A stretch of DNA of 64,000 nt from Caldilineales bacterium. GTDB lineage: Bacteria > Chloroflexota > Anaerolineae > J102. The stretch spans positions 99,415 through 163,414 of the forward strand of contig JAIBAP010000004.1 in assembly GCA_019695115.1 (NCBI GenBank). The letters run 5' to 3'. A model generated the notes under the pieces. The model saw only the letters and a program-made list of their open reading frames with translations. It ran no database searches and was not told the origin of the DNA. Positions 18,000 through 27,392 of this stretch are shown here, in pieces (within the stretch, counting starts at the first letter, position 1; each line of letters starts with the position of its first letter). A program made the position numbers and the translations under genes.

Positions 18000-20900
18000 T
18001 TACTGAGGTGCGATTCGGATCGCTGAAACCACCGGCGGTTTGCGGCTGCCGCTGGCCGTGGCAAAGGTGAGGTTGAGAATGCCATCGCTGACGGTGGTCG
18101 TGTAGGTCTTGTCCAGGGCCACGCCTTTGCCGACCTGACCGTAGATGCTGAGCGCGCTCTCGACCTGCACACCTTCGATCATGACCCGCATCACGCGGTC
18201 GCTGGCTTTGCTGACCTCGAACTCGGCGAACTTGAGCGTGACCTGATAGGTCCCATTGGGGACGGCGAAGCGGTACTCGCCGGGATTCTCGCGCCAGCGC
18301 TGGTACAGCAGGTCCTCGTCCGTGCCGGCCACGGCTGCATTCGAAGATTTGGCGTTGCCGCCAGTGTAGCCCCAGACGCCGTCCCACGACTGATCGGCGG
18401 ACCAGGGGGCGCCGGCGGCATCGCTATAGCCCTGACCGCCGCTGTTGGCGCGCTGACCGGCGAAAGGCGTGGGCGTGGGCGTCGAGCAAGGCGTGTTGGC
18501 GGGGGCGGCCCCCAGCACCTCGATAGCGGCAATCATGGGGTCGCGGCTACCGCTGACCTTGTCGAACTGGATGTTGAGCTGGCAGTCACTGACGGCAATG
18601 GTGGCGTAGGTGTTGTCCCAGGCCAGATAGCGACCCCCGGCCCGCACATACACATCCAGGTTGTTCTCCACCACCGCGCCCTCGATCGTGACCCGCATCA
18701 CGCGTTCGCCGGCCGAGTTAGCCGCCATCTCGGCCCAACGCAGCCGCACGCTGTAGCTGCCGTTGGGGACGACAAAGACATATTGACCGTTACCCTCGCG
18801 ATATTTCTGATAGAGGGCGGCATCGACGGTGTTGGCCAGCGAGTGGCTCGACGATTTGGCCGAACTGTTGCCATAGGCATAGCCCCAGGTCGATGTCCAG
18901 ATCTGGTCGGCGTCCCAGGTCTGGTTCTGGTCGTCGCTGTAGGCGAGGCCGCCGCTGTTGGCCCGCATGGCCAACGGCGGCAGGGGGGTGGGCGAAGGGG
19001 TGGCGGTGGGCGTGTTCGTGGCCGCAGCCGTGGGTGTGTTGGTGGGGGGCAGGGGCGTGGGAGTGCGCGTGGGGGTGGCCGTGGGCGTATTCGTGGGCGC
19101 AGCCGTGGGTGTGTTGGTGGGCGGCAGGGGCGTGGGGGTGCGCGTGGGGGTGGTCGTGGGCGTGCTCGTGGGCGCAGCCGTGGGTGTGTTGGTGGGGGGC
19201 AGGGGCGTGGGGGTGCGCGTGGGGGTGGCCGTGGGCGTACTCGTTGCCGCAGCCGTGGGTGTGTTGGTGGGCGGCAGGGGCGTGGGAGTGCGCGTGGGGG
19301 TGGCCGTAGCCGCAGATGTCGGTGTGTTGGTGGGCGGTAGGGGCGTGGGGGTGCGCGTGGGGGTGCTGGTGGGCGGCGGGGGTGTAGCCGTGGGCGTATT
19401 CGTGGCCGCAGCCGTGGGTGTGTTGGTGGGGGGCAGGGATGTGGGGGTGTTCGTGGCCGACGGTGGCGTGGGCGTAGCGTTGGTATAGGTCTGAGCCAGC
19501 GCCAGGGCCGCCCCGGCGTTCACCCGCCCCCAGGCGTACTCGATGTCGAAGCCAGGGTCGCCTTTGTCCACCGCCGTCTGCTCGATGATCGCCCGCACAT
19601 CCCACAACGTCAAGTCCGGCCGCGACGCCCGGATCAGCGCCGCCAACCCCGCCACATGCGGCGTCGCCATCGACGTCCCCGACTTGAAACCGTAGGTGTT
19701 CGGGTTCGATGCCGACCACAAGGTGCTGTACACCGTCGCCCCCGGCGCCACCACGTCCATGTGGTTGCCGTAGTTCGATAACGACCAGCGCACATCGGCC
19801 GAGGTCGTGGCGCCCACGGCGAAGGTCTCGTTGTAGTAGGAGGGATACTCAGGCGTCGTGCCGGCCGAGTTGCCCATCGCCGCCACGATCAGGACATCGT
19901 GCGCCACCGCATATTGCAGCGCCGCCGGCAGACCGGGGTCGCCCACCGTCCCGCTCAACGACATGTTGATCACATCCGCCCCTTGATCCACCGCCCAGAT
20001 GATGCCGGAAATGACATCCGACCAGTAGCCGTTGTTGGTCGAGTCCAGCACCTTGACCGGGAGGATGGAAGCCTGGCCAGCCATGCCGGCAATGCCGACG
20101 CCGTTGTTGATCGCAGCCAGGGCGATGCCGGTCACATGCGTGCCGTGGCCGTGGTCGTCTTGGGGGTTGTTGTTATCGGGGTTGGCCACGAAGTTCCAGC
20201 CCGGCAGGATGCGGCCGCTGAACTCCGGGTGCGTCATGCTGATGCCGCTATCCAGCACTGCCACCACCACGCCCGACCCGAAGCCGTAGTCCCAGGCGGC
20301 GGCGGCGTTGATCATCTGCGGGCCGTAGACCTTGGTGGGGTCGTTGTAGTAGGGGTCGTTGGGGACGAAGCCGCCGCTGACCTTGCAGTCCGGGGCGGCA
20401 TAGTCGATTTCGTCGAGCCGGTTCAGTTCAGCCGCCAGGGCCTTTGCCTGGCCGGGCAGCGAGCGCAACACATGGATGCGCAGCGGTGCGATCGTGCGAC
20501 TGAGCGCCAGATGGCGGCGGGCAAGGAGGGCGTCGAGGGCGCCGGGACTGACCCCCGGCCGCAAGCGCACGGTCAGGCGGTCGTCGGCGCAGGCCGGCGC
20601 CGGCTGGTTGTGGGGCGCTGGCCAGGGCGAGGAGGCGGCCGGCGTCAGGCCGAAAGCGAGCGTCTCGCCGCCGCCCAACTGCCCGCCGAAGACGGGCAGC
20701 GCCTGTTCCTGCGTTTCGCTGCCGCCCGGGCCGCCCGGCGGCGGGATCACCTGCAACACGCGCCGGCCCGGCATCAGACCGGCAAGCACGTAATTGCCCT
20801 GGTCATCGCTAAACGCTTGCTGCAACACCGGTTCGCCGGCGTCGGCCGCGCCGTTACCGTTGTAATCATCGATCACCTGGGCGAGACCGCCAGCGAGACC

Positions 20901-21362
20901 GGGTTCGCTCAGACCCTGCTCGCCATCCTGGTCGAGATCGGCGTAGATGACCCCGGTCAGCGTGCGTGGGATGACATTGCCGAAATCGACCCTGGCCGGG
21001 CGGCCGGGCGTGACCGTCACACTGGCGCTTTCGGCGGTGGTGTACTCATAGCCTGCCAGCGGCGGCTGGCTGACGACAAAGTCGCCGGGCTTGAGGCCGT
21101 CGAAGCCATAGCTGCCATCGGCCAGGGTCACGGTAGCGGTTTCCGACACCTGGCCGTGCTTGTCCATCTCTTGCAGCACGACTTTGACGTCGCCAAGACC
21201 ACCCTCGCCCGCATCCTGGGCGCCGTTGCCGTTGGCGTCGAAGAAGACGACGCCGCCGATCTGTCCATCCGGTTTGGCCAGGCCCGGACGAGACGCCGGC
21301 CAGAGGATCAGCAGCGCCGGCGCCAACAGAACCATGATTAGAAAAGAACGCGTTCGTTTCAT
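18000..21362 (-). CDS. Secreted subtilisin (S8) with SdrD-B and malectin-like domains and a long Thr-Pro linker
   Basis: 1120 residues from ATG 21362, supported by GCGAGGTAG upstream; an ATG at 21425 has no such site. Order: signal peptide, two SdrD-B modules (about 35-240), Cys-bounded prodomain (CADDRL ... DCKV), S8 domain with Asp371, His409 and Ser564, then a Thr-Pro linker of about 165 residues built from a 25-residue repeat, malectin-like domain 1, a short linker with a single Cys ([11 protein letters not shown]), and malectin-like domain 2 ending IRIAPQ. The catalytic region is close to those of the genes at 23931 and 29347. It is preceded by a promoter with the 11-bp direct repeat and by a hairpin leader. 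Probably exported, glycan-bound and self-activating, by analogy with other S8 enzymes. Confidence 0.9.
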   Translation of the reverse strand: MKRTRSFLIMVLLAPALLILWPASRPGLAKPDGQIGGVVFFDANGNGAQDAGEGGLGDVKVVLQEMDKHGQVSETATVTLADGSYGFDGLKPGDFVVSQPPLAGYEYTTAESASVTVTPGRPARVDFGNVIPRTLTGVIYADLDQDGEQGLSEPGLAGGLAQVIDDYNGNGAADAGEPVLQQAFSDDQGNYVLAGLMPGRRVLQVIPPPGGPGGSETQEQALPVFGGQLGGGETLAFGLTPAASSPWPAPHNQPAPACADDRLTVRLRPGVSPGALDALLARRHLALSRTIAPLRIHVLRSLPGQAKALAAELNRLDEIDYAAPDCKVSGGFVPNDPYYNDPTKVYGPQMINAAAAWDYGFGSGVVVAVLDSGISMTHPEFSGRILPGWNFVANPDNNNPQDDHGHGTHVTGIALAAINNGVGIAGMAGQASILPVKVLDSTNNGYWSDVISGIIWAVDQGADVINMSLSGTVGDPGLPAALQYAVAHDVLIVAAMGNSAGTTPEYPSYYNETFAVGATTSADVRWSLSNYGNHMDVVAPGATVYSTLWSASNPNTYGFKSGTSMATPHVAGLAALIRASRPDLTLWDVRAIIEQTAVDKGDPGFDIEYAWGRVNAGAALALAQTYTNATPTPPSATNTPTSLPPTNTPTAAATNTPTATPPPPTSTPTRTPTPLPPTNTPTSAATATPTRTPTPLPPTNTPTAAATSTPTATPTRTPTPLPPTNTPTAAPTSTPTTTPTRTPTPLPPTNTPTAAPTNTPTATPTRTPTPLPPTNTPTAAATNTPTATPSPTPLPPLAMRANSGGLAYSDDQNQTWDADQIWTSTWGYAYGNSSAKSSSHSLANTVDAALYQKYREGNGQYVFVVPNGSYSVRLRWAEMAANSAGERVMRVTIEGAVVENNLDVYVRAGGRYLAWDNTYATIAVSDCQLNIQFDKVSGSRDPMIAAIEVLGAAPANTPCSTPTPTPFAGQRANSGGQGYSDAAGAPWSADQSWDGVWGYTGGNAKSSNAAVAGTDEDLLYQRWRENPGEYRFAVPNGTYQVTLKFAEFEVSKASDRVMRVMIEGVQVESALSIYGQVGKGVALDKTYTTTVSDGILNLTFATASGSRKPPVVSAIRIAPQ
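19063..19362. repeat. 75-bp tandem repeat encoding the Thr-Pro linker
   Basis: The word gtgcgcgt starts at 19063, 19138, 19213 and 19288, exactly 75 bp apart, then at 19351 after a 63-bp unit. Each unit encodes a 25-residue [24 protein letters not shown] block. Simpler, non-periodic Thr-Pro coding continues on both sides (about 18985-19485). Confidence 0.9.
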
Positions 21363-21425
21363 CGGGGCTACCTCGCGGGGGAAGGAAAATGGAACCGACA
21401 GGAGACGTGCATCGGGCCAGAGCAC

Positions 21426-21466
21426 GTGCGCCTGGTTGCCGATAGGGATCGGCGACCCAAACGCAC
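21426..21466 (-). other. Strong hairpin in the leader of the 18000-21362 gene
   Basis: Arms gtgcgcctgg and ccaaacgcac pair over 10 bp with two wobbles. After a two-base internal loop, an inner stem (gccgat / atcggc) closes a 4-base loop. It lies between the predicted start of transcription and the ATG. No known riboswitch class is recognised and no T-run follows, so it may stabilise or delay the message. Confidence 0.45.
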
Positions 21467-21484
21467 CCCGCCCCGGCGCCCATC

Positions 21485-21524
21485 ATTCTACATGATTCAT
21501 CCTCAACCTTACAAATTGCTTACA
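21485..21524 (-). promoter_or_regulatory. Promoter with a perfect CTTACA direct repeat (site 3)
   Basis: Two exact CTTACA copies (21508-21513 and 21519-21524) are 11 bp apart. On minus a TAGAAT -10 (21490-21485) lies 17 bases from the proximal copy, which overlaps a TTGTAA -35 with an 18-base spacer. This is the best copy of the motif in the window. Confidence 0.55.
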
Positions 21525-21622
21525 GTTCCATCACGACCCCGTTGCACCAGGAGACAAAAAGAGGCTCGGGCAGCCGTCGGAAGCACAGATCATTTCAATT
21601 TTGTCCAATTTTTGCCGTGTTA

Positions 21623-21640
21623 GCTTACAGGCCTGTAAGC
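21623..21640. other. Perfect 18-bp palindrome containing inverted CTTACA words
   Basis: The sequence gcttacaggcctgtaagc is its own complement and places the direct-repeat hexamer CTTACA in inverted orientation, about 100 bp upstream of site 3. A dimer-binding operator is possible. The remaining sequence of 21525-21700 shows no gene. Confidence 0.5.
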
Positions 21641-21700
21641 CAACGGTCAGCATGCGCGGTTGCGGTCGCACTGCCCCCTACGCACACCCAAAAACAAACA

Positions 21701-21734
21701 GGGGCGGGCGACCCCAACCGGCGTCGCCCGCCCC
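21701..21734 (-). terminator. Terminator of the partner gene 21817-23730
   Basis: A 12-bp perfect stem (ggggcgggcgac / gtcgcccgcccc) with a 10-base loop. The minus-strand exit is TGTTTGTTTTTGGG. Confidence 0.7.
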
Positions 21735-21741
21735 CCTGCTC

Positions 21742-21818
21742 ACGCTTCACGCCTCACGTTTCCCGTCTCACGCCTCACGCCTCACGGAACACGGAACACG
21801 CAACACGCAACACGCCTC
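21742..21818. repeat. CTCACG/ACACGC short-word repeat array
   Basis: Tandem words such as cacgcctcacg, tttcccgtctcacg and aacacgcaacacgc fill the gap up to the partner gene. The gene's stop codon (21817-21819) is made from the array's cctca. The same family lies at 39348-39412, 51437-51577 and near 55385. Confidence 0.8.
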
Positions 21819-23730
21819 AATAGCCAAAGACCACCTCAGCCGAATCGACCTTGACATGCTCCCGTGGACCATTGTCATCATCAGGGTCGCGCACATACAG
21901 GCGGATCTCGGTCGCAGCCAGCTCGTTCAGGCCGGCGACGCGCCAGAGTTCGAGCACATAGGTAGCTTTGACGTCTTTGTTCCACAGCGTGGGAACCATC
22001 AGGCCCAGGCCCACCTCGCTGCCATCGGACAGGCGCTGCCTGGCTTCCAGGACACCGCCGTTGTAGAAGGCGTTGACCTTGACTCGCAATTGCGGGTGGA
22101 AGACGGTCATCGATCTGGGGAGGTTGCCGGGGCTCCACTTCTGCAGATACACGGGCGCGTCCTGATAGAAATCCACCGTGGCGCCGCCGGGCTGCAAGGC
22201 GGTGACGACCGAATTGCCATTGTGGGCGCCCTGCGACAATCGGGCGATGCTCGTCAGCCCGTAGCCCAGACCGCGGCCATTGTTCAGCGAGTCAGCGAGC
22301 ACTTCGGCGCGGCGATACTCGCTCTTGGGTTGGGCGGCGGGCGGATAGAGGAGTGCGTCCAACTCAGCTTCGACCTGTTCCACCGTGGTCGACTGGGTCA
22401 GGGTGGGCAGGTTGACGGGTGTCTTGGGCAGCAGGCGGGCGCTGGCCAGATTCATCTCCAGGGCCGCCAGTTGCTTGCGCGCCTTCTGCTCATCCGTCTT
22501 GGCCCGGCCGCTGATGGCTTCGGCTACGTCCACCAATTCCGGGAACACCGGGCTGTTCTGCTCGGCCGCCGCCACGAACACTGCCAGTTGGGCGGGCGTG
22601 TAGCGCGGTGTGCGGCGTTGCTGGAATTCTTCCTTCCACTCGGCCACACCCAGCGGCGCCACATGGAGCGGGTCGTAATAACCGATGTCGACCGTGGCCA
22701 GTTGCCCGCCCACCAGGCTGAGGCTGAGAGCTTCGGGGTCGCCGCTGGCCACCCAACCCGCCGGCAAGGTGGCGCTATCGACGATGACCTGGTAATTCCC
22801 TGCCGACAGGCCGCTGAAGCCATACTCGCCCTGGGCGCCGGTTCTGACTTCGCCGACGATCTCGACCCCGCCGGTGGCATCCGGGATCCAATTCAGATAG
22901 ACCAGGACATCAGGCAGGCGGGCCTCACCGACGTCGATGATCTCATCGCCATCGGCGTCGTTCCAGACCACGCCCGTCACGCTGGCCGGGTCGGATGTTG
23001 CCGTCAGCAGGCCGATATCGACATAGCGGGTGTTGCCGCCGACCTGGCTGCTGATCAGCGTCACCGGCATCGTCTGTGAGCCGCTCTGCCCGCCCAGCGG
23101 TTGCACGCGCAGCTGCCGCTCGCCGGGCAAGATGCCGGGGATGATGTAGGCGCCCTGGCCATCGCTGGCGTCGGAAGCAAGCACGGCCAGCGTCGCCGCA
23201 TCCAACACCTCCACCAGGGCGTCGGGCGCGCCCGCCTCAGTCAGGTCCTGTTCGCCGTTGGCGTTGAGATCATCGTAGACGATGCCGGTCACGGTCAGCG
23301 GCAGGGTGTCGCCGAAATCCTGGCCCCCCACCACGGCGCCATTTACGGGCACGGTGCGCGTGGCGGCGGTGGTGCTGACAAAGCCGGGCGCATCGGTCTC
23401 GCTGACGGTGTAATCACCGTCGTCCAGACCGCCGAAGTAGAAAGCGCCATCGCCGCTGGTGACGAAGGCTTGCTGGTAGACGCCGCCATTGGTGGCGGCA
23501 TCGCGCACGGTCACGGTCGCGCCGGCCACCCCGGCCTCGCCGAGATCGCGAGCGCCGTTGCCATTGCTGTCGAAGTAGACGAAGCCGCCGATCACACCGG
23601 CGCCGGCGGGCGCGGCGGCAAGATTGGCGCTAACCACTGTCAGGGCCAGGACCAACGTCAACATGGTCAGGAATGTGGCTCGAACAGAGAAACCGAGCTT
23701 ACGACTTCGTTGTCGCCATAGCTGTCTCAT
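21817..23730 (-). CDS. Secreted SdrD-B protein with helical and beta C-terminal domain (protease partner, copy 2)
   Basis: 637 residues; ATG 23730 has GGAG seven bases upstream. A signal peptide (about residues 18-41) precedes SdrD-B modules at about 45-145, 150-245 and 250-345. A helical stretch follows (TPAQLAVFVAAAEQN ... KARKQLAALEMNLASARLLP), then a segment rich in Asn/Gly (LNNGRGLGYG) and a beta region ending HVKVDSAEVVFGY. Paralogue of 27393-29267; the two share the whole architecture. Each sits downstream of an S8 protease gene, which suggests a functional pair such as protease and substrate, or two surface components. No catalytic motif and no FxPLxxR tail. The helical module resembles those that follow SdrD-B domains in other secreted bacterial proteins, but I cannot name its family. 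Confidence 0.82.
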   Translation of the reverse strand: MRQLWRQRSRKLGFSVRATFLTMLTLVLALTVVSANLAAAPAGAGVIGGFVYFDSNGNGARDLGEAGVAGATVTVRDAATNGGVYQQAFVTSGDGAFYFGGLDDGDYTVSETDAPGFVSTTAATRTVPVNGAVVGGQDFGDTLPLTVTGIVYDDLNANGEQDLTEAGAPDALVEVLDAATLAVLASDASDGQGAYIIPGILPGERQLRVQPLGGQSGSQTMPVTLISSQVGGNTRYVDIGLLTATSDPASVTGVVWNDADGDEIIDVGEARLPDVLVYLNWIPDATGGVEIVGEVRTGAQGEYGFSGLSAGNYQVIVDSATLPAGWVASGDPEALSLSLVGGQLATVDIGYYDPLHVAPLGVAEWKEEFQQRRTPRYTPAQLAVFVAAAEQNSPVFPELVDVAEAISGRAKTDEQKARKQLAALEMNLASARLLPKTPVNLPTLTQSTTVEQVEAELDALLYPPAAQPKSEYRRAEVLADSLNNGRGLGYGLTSIARLSQGAHNGNSVVTALQPGGATVDFYQDAPVYLQKWSPGNLPRSMTVFHPQLRVKVNAFYNGGVLEARQRLSDGSEVGLGLMVPTLWNKDVKATYVLELWRVAGLNELAATEIRLYVRDPDDDNGPREHVKVDSAEVVFGY

Positions 23731-23863
23731 AGAAACACTCCACGGGGAAGGGAAAGACGGGGGGAGGGGAGAGAAACAAGGGGAGAGCTGTCAATTGGCA
23801 AGATCGCGGCGCAGGAAGCTGCACCGCGCCCCTGGCGCTGAAAGGGTAGGCGAGAAAGAAGCG

Positions 23864-23916
23864 GTGGCACGACTGCGACCGTTGCCATCCCACGGCGCTG
23901 GCCGAAGTCGTGCCAC
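23864..23916 (-). terminator. Hairpin after the subtilisin gene 23931-27011
   Basis: An 11-bp perfect stem (gtggcacgact / agtcgtgccac) with a 31-base loop, close behind the stop codon at 23931. The minus-strand exit is CGCTTCTTTCTCG, a weak T-run. It separates the protease gene from the partner gene. Confidence 0.5.
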
Positions 23917-23930
23917 GAACCCGGATTCGG

Positions 23931-26900
23931 TTAGGGGGCGACGCGGACCGCCGAGACCACCGGTGGTTTGCGGCTGCCGCTGGCCGCGGCGAAGGCGATG
24001 TTGAGGATGCCATCGCTGACGGTGGTCGTGTAGACCTTGTCCAGGGCCACCGCCTTGCCCACCAAACCGTAGATGCTGAGCGAGCTTTCCACCACCACGC
24101 CCTCGATCGTGATCTGCATCAAGCGGTCGGTCGATTTTGTGACCTCGAATTCGGCGAACTTGAGCGTCACCTGATAGTTGCCATTGGGCACGGCGAAACG
24201 ATACTCGCCCGGACTCTCACGCCACTTCTGGTAGAGCGGGTCGTCGTTGGTGCCGGCCACGGCCGTGGTGGTGGATTTGGCCGTGCCGCCGGTGTAACCC
24301 CAGACGTTGTTCCAGGCCTGATCCGCCGACCAGGTGTAACCGCTGGTGTCGGTGTAGGCCAGGCCGCCGCTGTTGACCCGCTGGCCGCTGTAGGGAAGAG
24401 GAGTGGGTGTGAGGGTGGGGGTCGGCGTCTTGGTGGGGGTGGGCGTCGGCGTGTCGGTGGGGCAGAGGGGGCAGGGGGTGTTGGTGGGGGTCGGCGTCGG
24501 CGTCGGCGTCGGCGGGACGGTTTCCAGCACTTCCAGGGCGGCGATCATGGGGTTGTAGCTGCCGCTGACCTTGTCGAACTGGATGTTGAGCTGCCCGTCC
24601 GTGACCGTGACGCCGGTGTAGGTCTTGTCCCAGGCCAGATAGCGGCCCCCGGCCTTCACGTAGATGTCCAGGCTGCTTTCGACGATGACGCCTTCGATCG
24701 TGACTTTCATCACGCGGGCGCCGGCAGCGCTGGCGGCCATCTCGGCCCAGCGCAGGCGCACGTTGTAGTTGCCGTTGGGCACGGCGAAGATGTACTGGCC
24801 GATGCCCTCGCGATATTTCTGGTAGAGCGCATCATCGACGGTGTTGTTGAGCGTCTTGGTCGATGACTTGGCCGAGCTGCTGGCGTACGAATAGCCCCAG
24901 GTGTTGACCCAGACCTGGTCGGTGGCCCACTGCTTGCCCAGAGAATCAGTGTACAACGTCCCAGCGCTGTTGACCCGCTGTTCATACAGAGGCCGCGGGG
25001 TGGCGGTAGGGGTGTTGGTGGCCGTCGGTGTGGGCGTCGGCGTCCTGGTGGGGGTGGCCGTCGGTGTGGGCGTGTTGGTGGAGGTAGGAGTGTTGGTAGG
25101 GGTGGCCGTGGGCGTGGGGGTGGCGCTGACATAGGTTTGGGCCAGCACCAGGGCCGCCCCGGCATCCACCCGCCCCCAGGCGTACTCGATGTCGAAGCCA
25201 GGGTCGCCTTTGTCCACCGCCGTCTGCTCGATGATCGCCCGCACATCCCACAACGTCAGGTCCGGCCGCGACGCCCGGATCAGCGCCGCCAACCCCGCCA
25301 CATGCGGCGTCGCCATCGACGTCCCCGACTTGAAACCGTAGGTGTTCGGGTTCGATGCCGACCACAAGGTGCTGTACACCGTCGCCCCCGGCGCCACCAC
25401 GTCCATGTGGTTGCCGTAGTTCGACAACGACCAGCGCACATCGGCCGAGGTCGTGGCGCCCACGGCAAAGGTCTCGTTGTACCACGACGGGTATTCGGGC
25501 GTCGTCCCGCCCGAATTGCCCATCGCCGCCACGATCAGGACATCGTGCGCCACCGCATATTGCAGCGCCGCCGGCAGCCCAGGGTCGCCCACCGTCCCGC
25601 TCAACGACATGTTGATCACATCCGCCCCGTGATCCACTGCCCAGGTGATGCCGGAAATGACATCCGACCAGTAGCCAAAGTTGGTCGAGTCCAGCACCTT
25701 GACCGGGAGGATCGAGGCCTGGCCCGCCATGCCGACGATGCCAATGCCGTTGTTGATCGCCGCCAGGGCGATGCCGGTCACATGCGTGCCGTGACCGTTG
25801 TCATCCTGAGGGGTGTTGTTGTCGGGGTTGGCCGCAAAGTTCCAACCCGGTAGGATGCGACCGCTGAACTCGGTGTGCGTCATGGCGATGCCCGTGTCCA
25901 GCACCGCCACCACCGCCCCCGACCCGAAGCCGTAGTCCCAGGCGACCGGGGCGTTGATCATCTGCGGGCCGTAGACCTTGTTGGGGTCGTTGTAGTAGGG
26001 GTCGTTGGGGACGAAGGCCGGGAGGGCGCCGCCGCTGACTTTGCAGTCCAGCGCCGCGTACTCGACCTCGGCCAGCCTGTTCAGGTCGGCCACGATCGCC
26101 TTGGCCTTGCCCGCCGCTGAGTCCATGACATAGATGCGCAGGGCTTCGTTGTAACGCCGGAGCGTGAGGCCATAGCGGGCGAAAATGGCGTCGATGTCGG
26201 CCTGGGTTGCTTCCGGCTGGAAACGGACGCTCAGGCGGTCGTTGGCGCAGCGGGAGGCCGTGGATGGTTGCAGGGCCGGCTGGCTGAGAGTCGCGCCGGT
26301 CGAGAGACCGAAATCGTGCGTCTCACCACCGCCTAACTGCCCGCCGACGATGGGCAAGCCCTCTTGTTCGGCCACGCTGCTGCCGCCGGGCGGCTGGACG
26401 CGCAGCACACGCAGACCCGGCATCAAACCGGGGATGACGTAGTTGCCCTGCTCGTCGCTCAGCGCCTGCGCCAGAACCGGCTCGCCCGGATCGGCCACGC
26501 CGTTGCCGTTGAGATCGTCGATGATCTCGGCCAGACCCTCGGCCAGGCCGGGTTCGTTCAGCCCTTGTTCGCCATCGCTATCCAGGTCGCTGTAGATGGC
26601 GCCGGCAATCGTGCGGGGAACGACGTTGCCAAAATCCACGAAGACGGTCTGATTGGGTTGGACGCTTACTTGCTGGCTGTCGCCGGTGGTCGATTCATAA
26701 CCCGGCTGTGCAAGTTGCGTGACGGTGTAATCCCCGGCGGCCAGGCCGGTGAAGGCATAGGCGCCGGTGGGCCCTGTTTCGGCGCTGCTAGAGAAGATCT
26801 GCCCGCCGGTGGCGGTGTCTTTGATCTCAACGACGAAACCCTTCAGGCCAGCTTCGGTTGCATCGGCCACGCCGTCGCCATCGGCGTCGAAGAAGACGAC

Positions 26901-27011
26901 GCCGGCAACCTGGCCGCCCGACTGACCCTGGCCCAGGATCGGCGCCACGGCGACAACCCAGAACAAGACGATGAACACGAGGAGGGGGAGGAGATAATGT
27001 TTTCTTTGCAT
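23931..27011 (-). CDS. Secreted subtilisin (S8) with SdrD-B and malectin-like domains (module copy 2)
   Basis: 1026 residues; ATG 27011 is preceded by GCGAGGTCATTTCG. A signal segment (residues about 5-27) leads to two SdrD-B modules (about 32-240), a prodomain bounded by Cys (CANDRL ... DCKV), the S8 domain with Asp372 (VLDTGI), His410 (GHGTH) and Ser565 (GTSMATPH), a Thr-Pro linker, malectin-like domain 1, a second linker with CPLCPTDTP, and malectin-like domain 2 ending VSAVRVAP. The oxyanion Asn (AAMGN) is present. Its catalytic region is identical in DNA to that of 29347-32481 over 407 bp (25303-25709). It is the upstream member of a protease-partner pair with 21817-23730, although a hairpin lies between them. 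Confidence 0.9.
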   Translation of the reverse strand: MQRKHYLLPLLVFIVLFWVVAVAPILGQGQSGGQVAGVVFFDADGDGVADATEAGLKGFVVEIKDTATGGQIFSSSAETGPTGAYAFTGLAAGDYTVTQLAQPGYESTTGDSQQVSVQPNQTVFVDFGNVVPRTIAGAIYSDLDSDGEQGLNEPGLAEGLAEIIDDLNGNGVADPGEPVLAQALSDEQGNYVIPGLMPGLRVLRVQPPGGSSVAEQEGLPIVGGQLGGGETHDFGLSTGATLSQPALQPSTASRCANDRLSVRFQPEATQADIDAIFARYGLTLRRYNEALRIYVMDSAAGKAKAIVADLNRLAEVEYAALDCKVSGGALPAFVPNDPYYNDPNKVYGPQMINAPVAWDYGFGSGAVVAVLDTGIAMTHTEFSGRILPGWNFAANPDNNTPQDDNGHGTHVTGIALAAINNGIGIVGMAGQASILPVKVLDSTNFGYWSDVISGITWAVDHGADVINMSLSGTVGDPGLPAALQYAVAHDVLIVAAMGNSGGTTPEYPSWYNETFAVGATTSADVRWSLSNYGNHMDVVAPGATVYSTLWSASNPNTYGFKSGTSMATPHVAGLAALIRASRPDLTLWDVRAIIEQTAVDKGDPGFDIEYAWGRVDAGAALVLAQTYVSATPTPTATPTNTPTSTNTPTPTATPTRTPTPTPTATNTPTATPRPLYEQRVNSAGTLYTDSLGKQWATDQVWVNTWGYSYASSSAKSSTKTLNNTVDDALYQKYREGIGQYIFAVPNGNYNVRLRWAEMAASAAGARVMKVTIEGVIVESSLDIYVKAGGRYLAWDKTYTGVTVTDGQLNIQFDKVSGSYNPMIAALEVLETVPPTPTPTPTPTNTPCPLCPTDTPTPTPTKTPTPTLTPTPLPYSGQRVNSGGLAYTDTSGYTWSADQAWNNVWGYTGGTAKSTTTAVAGTNDDPLYQKWRESPGEYRFAVPNGNYQVTLKFAEFEVTKSTDRLMQITIEGVVVESSLSIYGLVGKAVALDKVYTTTVSDGILNIAFAAASGSRKPPVVSAVRVAP

Positions 27012-27222
27012 CGAAATGACCTCGCTGGTAGAGAGATGGAGAAGAAAGCGAGAGGATCAGCCAGTAGGCGTAAGAACAGTGCCATTGTCACCGAGAGTCC
27101 CATCACCGGCAAAATGCCGAGGGGGTCGGGATAGACCTCTGCAAACGGCCCTCGCGGTGCGGCGACATCGACATCTTGTTGTTACTGTAACACAGCCCAT
27201 GCCGGTGGTAAACCGGCATTGG

Positions 27223-27239
27223 CTGACAAAATGCTTTCA
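27223..27239 (-). promoter_or_regulatory. 11-bp-spaced direct repeat (site 4)
   Basis: Plus-strand CTGACA (27223-27228) and CTTTCA (27234-27239), 11 bp apart, share CTGACAAAATGCTT with site 1. A small hairpin (27198-27217, arms atgccgg / ccggcat) lies beside it. No convincing -10 is seen at the spacing of the other sites. The remaining leader (27012-27222) shows no gene. Confidence 0.4.
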
Positions 27240-27327
27240 TTTGTGTAGCATGTCTGGCGCTGCGCATAATCTGGCAGGCATGGGCCGGCCGCAGACAGGC
27301 ATGGCGCCCAACCAGCCCACAAAACAG

Positions 27328-27367
27328 CACCTGCCCAACAGCCAGGGGGGTGGCCGTCGGACAGGTG
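27328..27367 (-). terminator. Terminator of the partner gene 27393-29267
   Basis: A 17-bp stem (27328-27344 with 27351-27367, including three G-T pairs) closes a loop of six identical bases. The minus-strand exit is CTGTTTTGTGGG, a short T-run. It lies 25 bases past the stop codon. Confidence 0.72.
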
Positions 27368-27392
27368 CGCGCATTTCTGGTTTCAGCTGGAA

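Noticed and set aside
18985..19485. CRISPR or minisatellite reading of the regular repeats
   Set aside because: The repeat is in frame and encodes a Thr-Pro linker between two well-defined domains.
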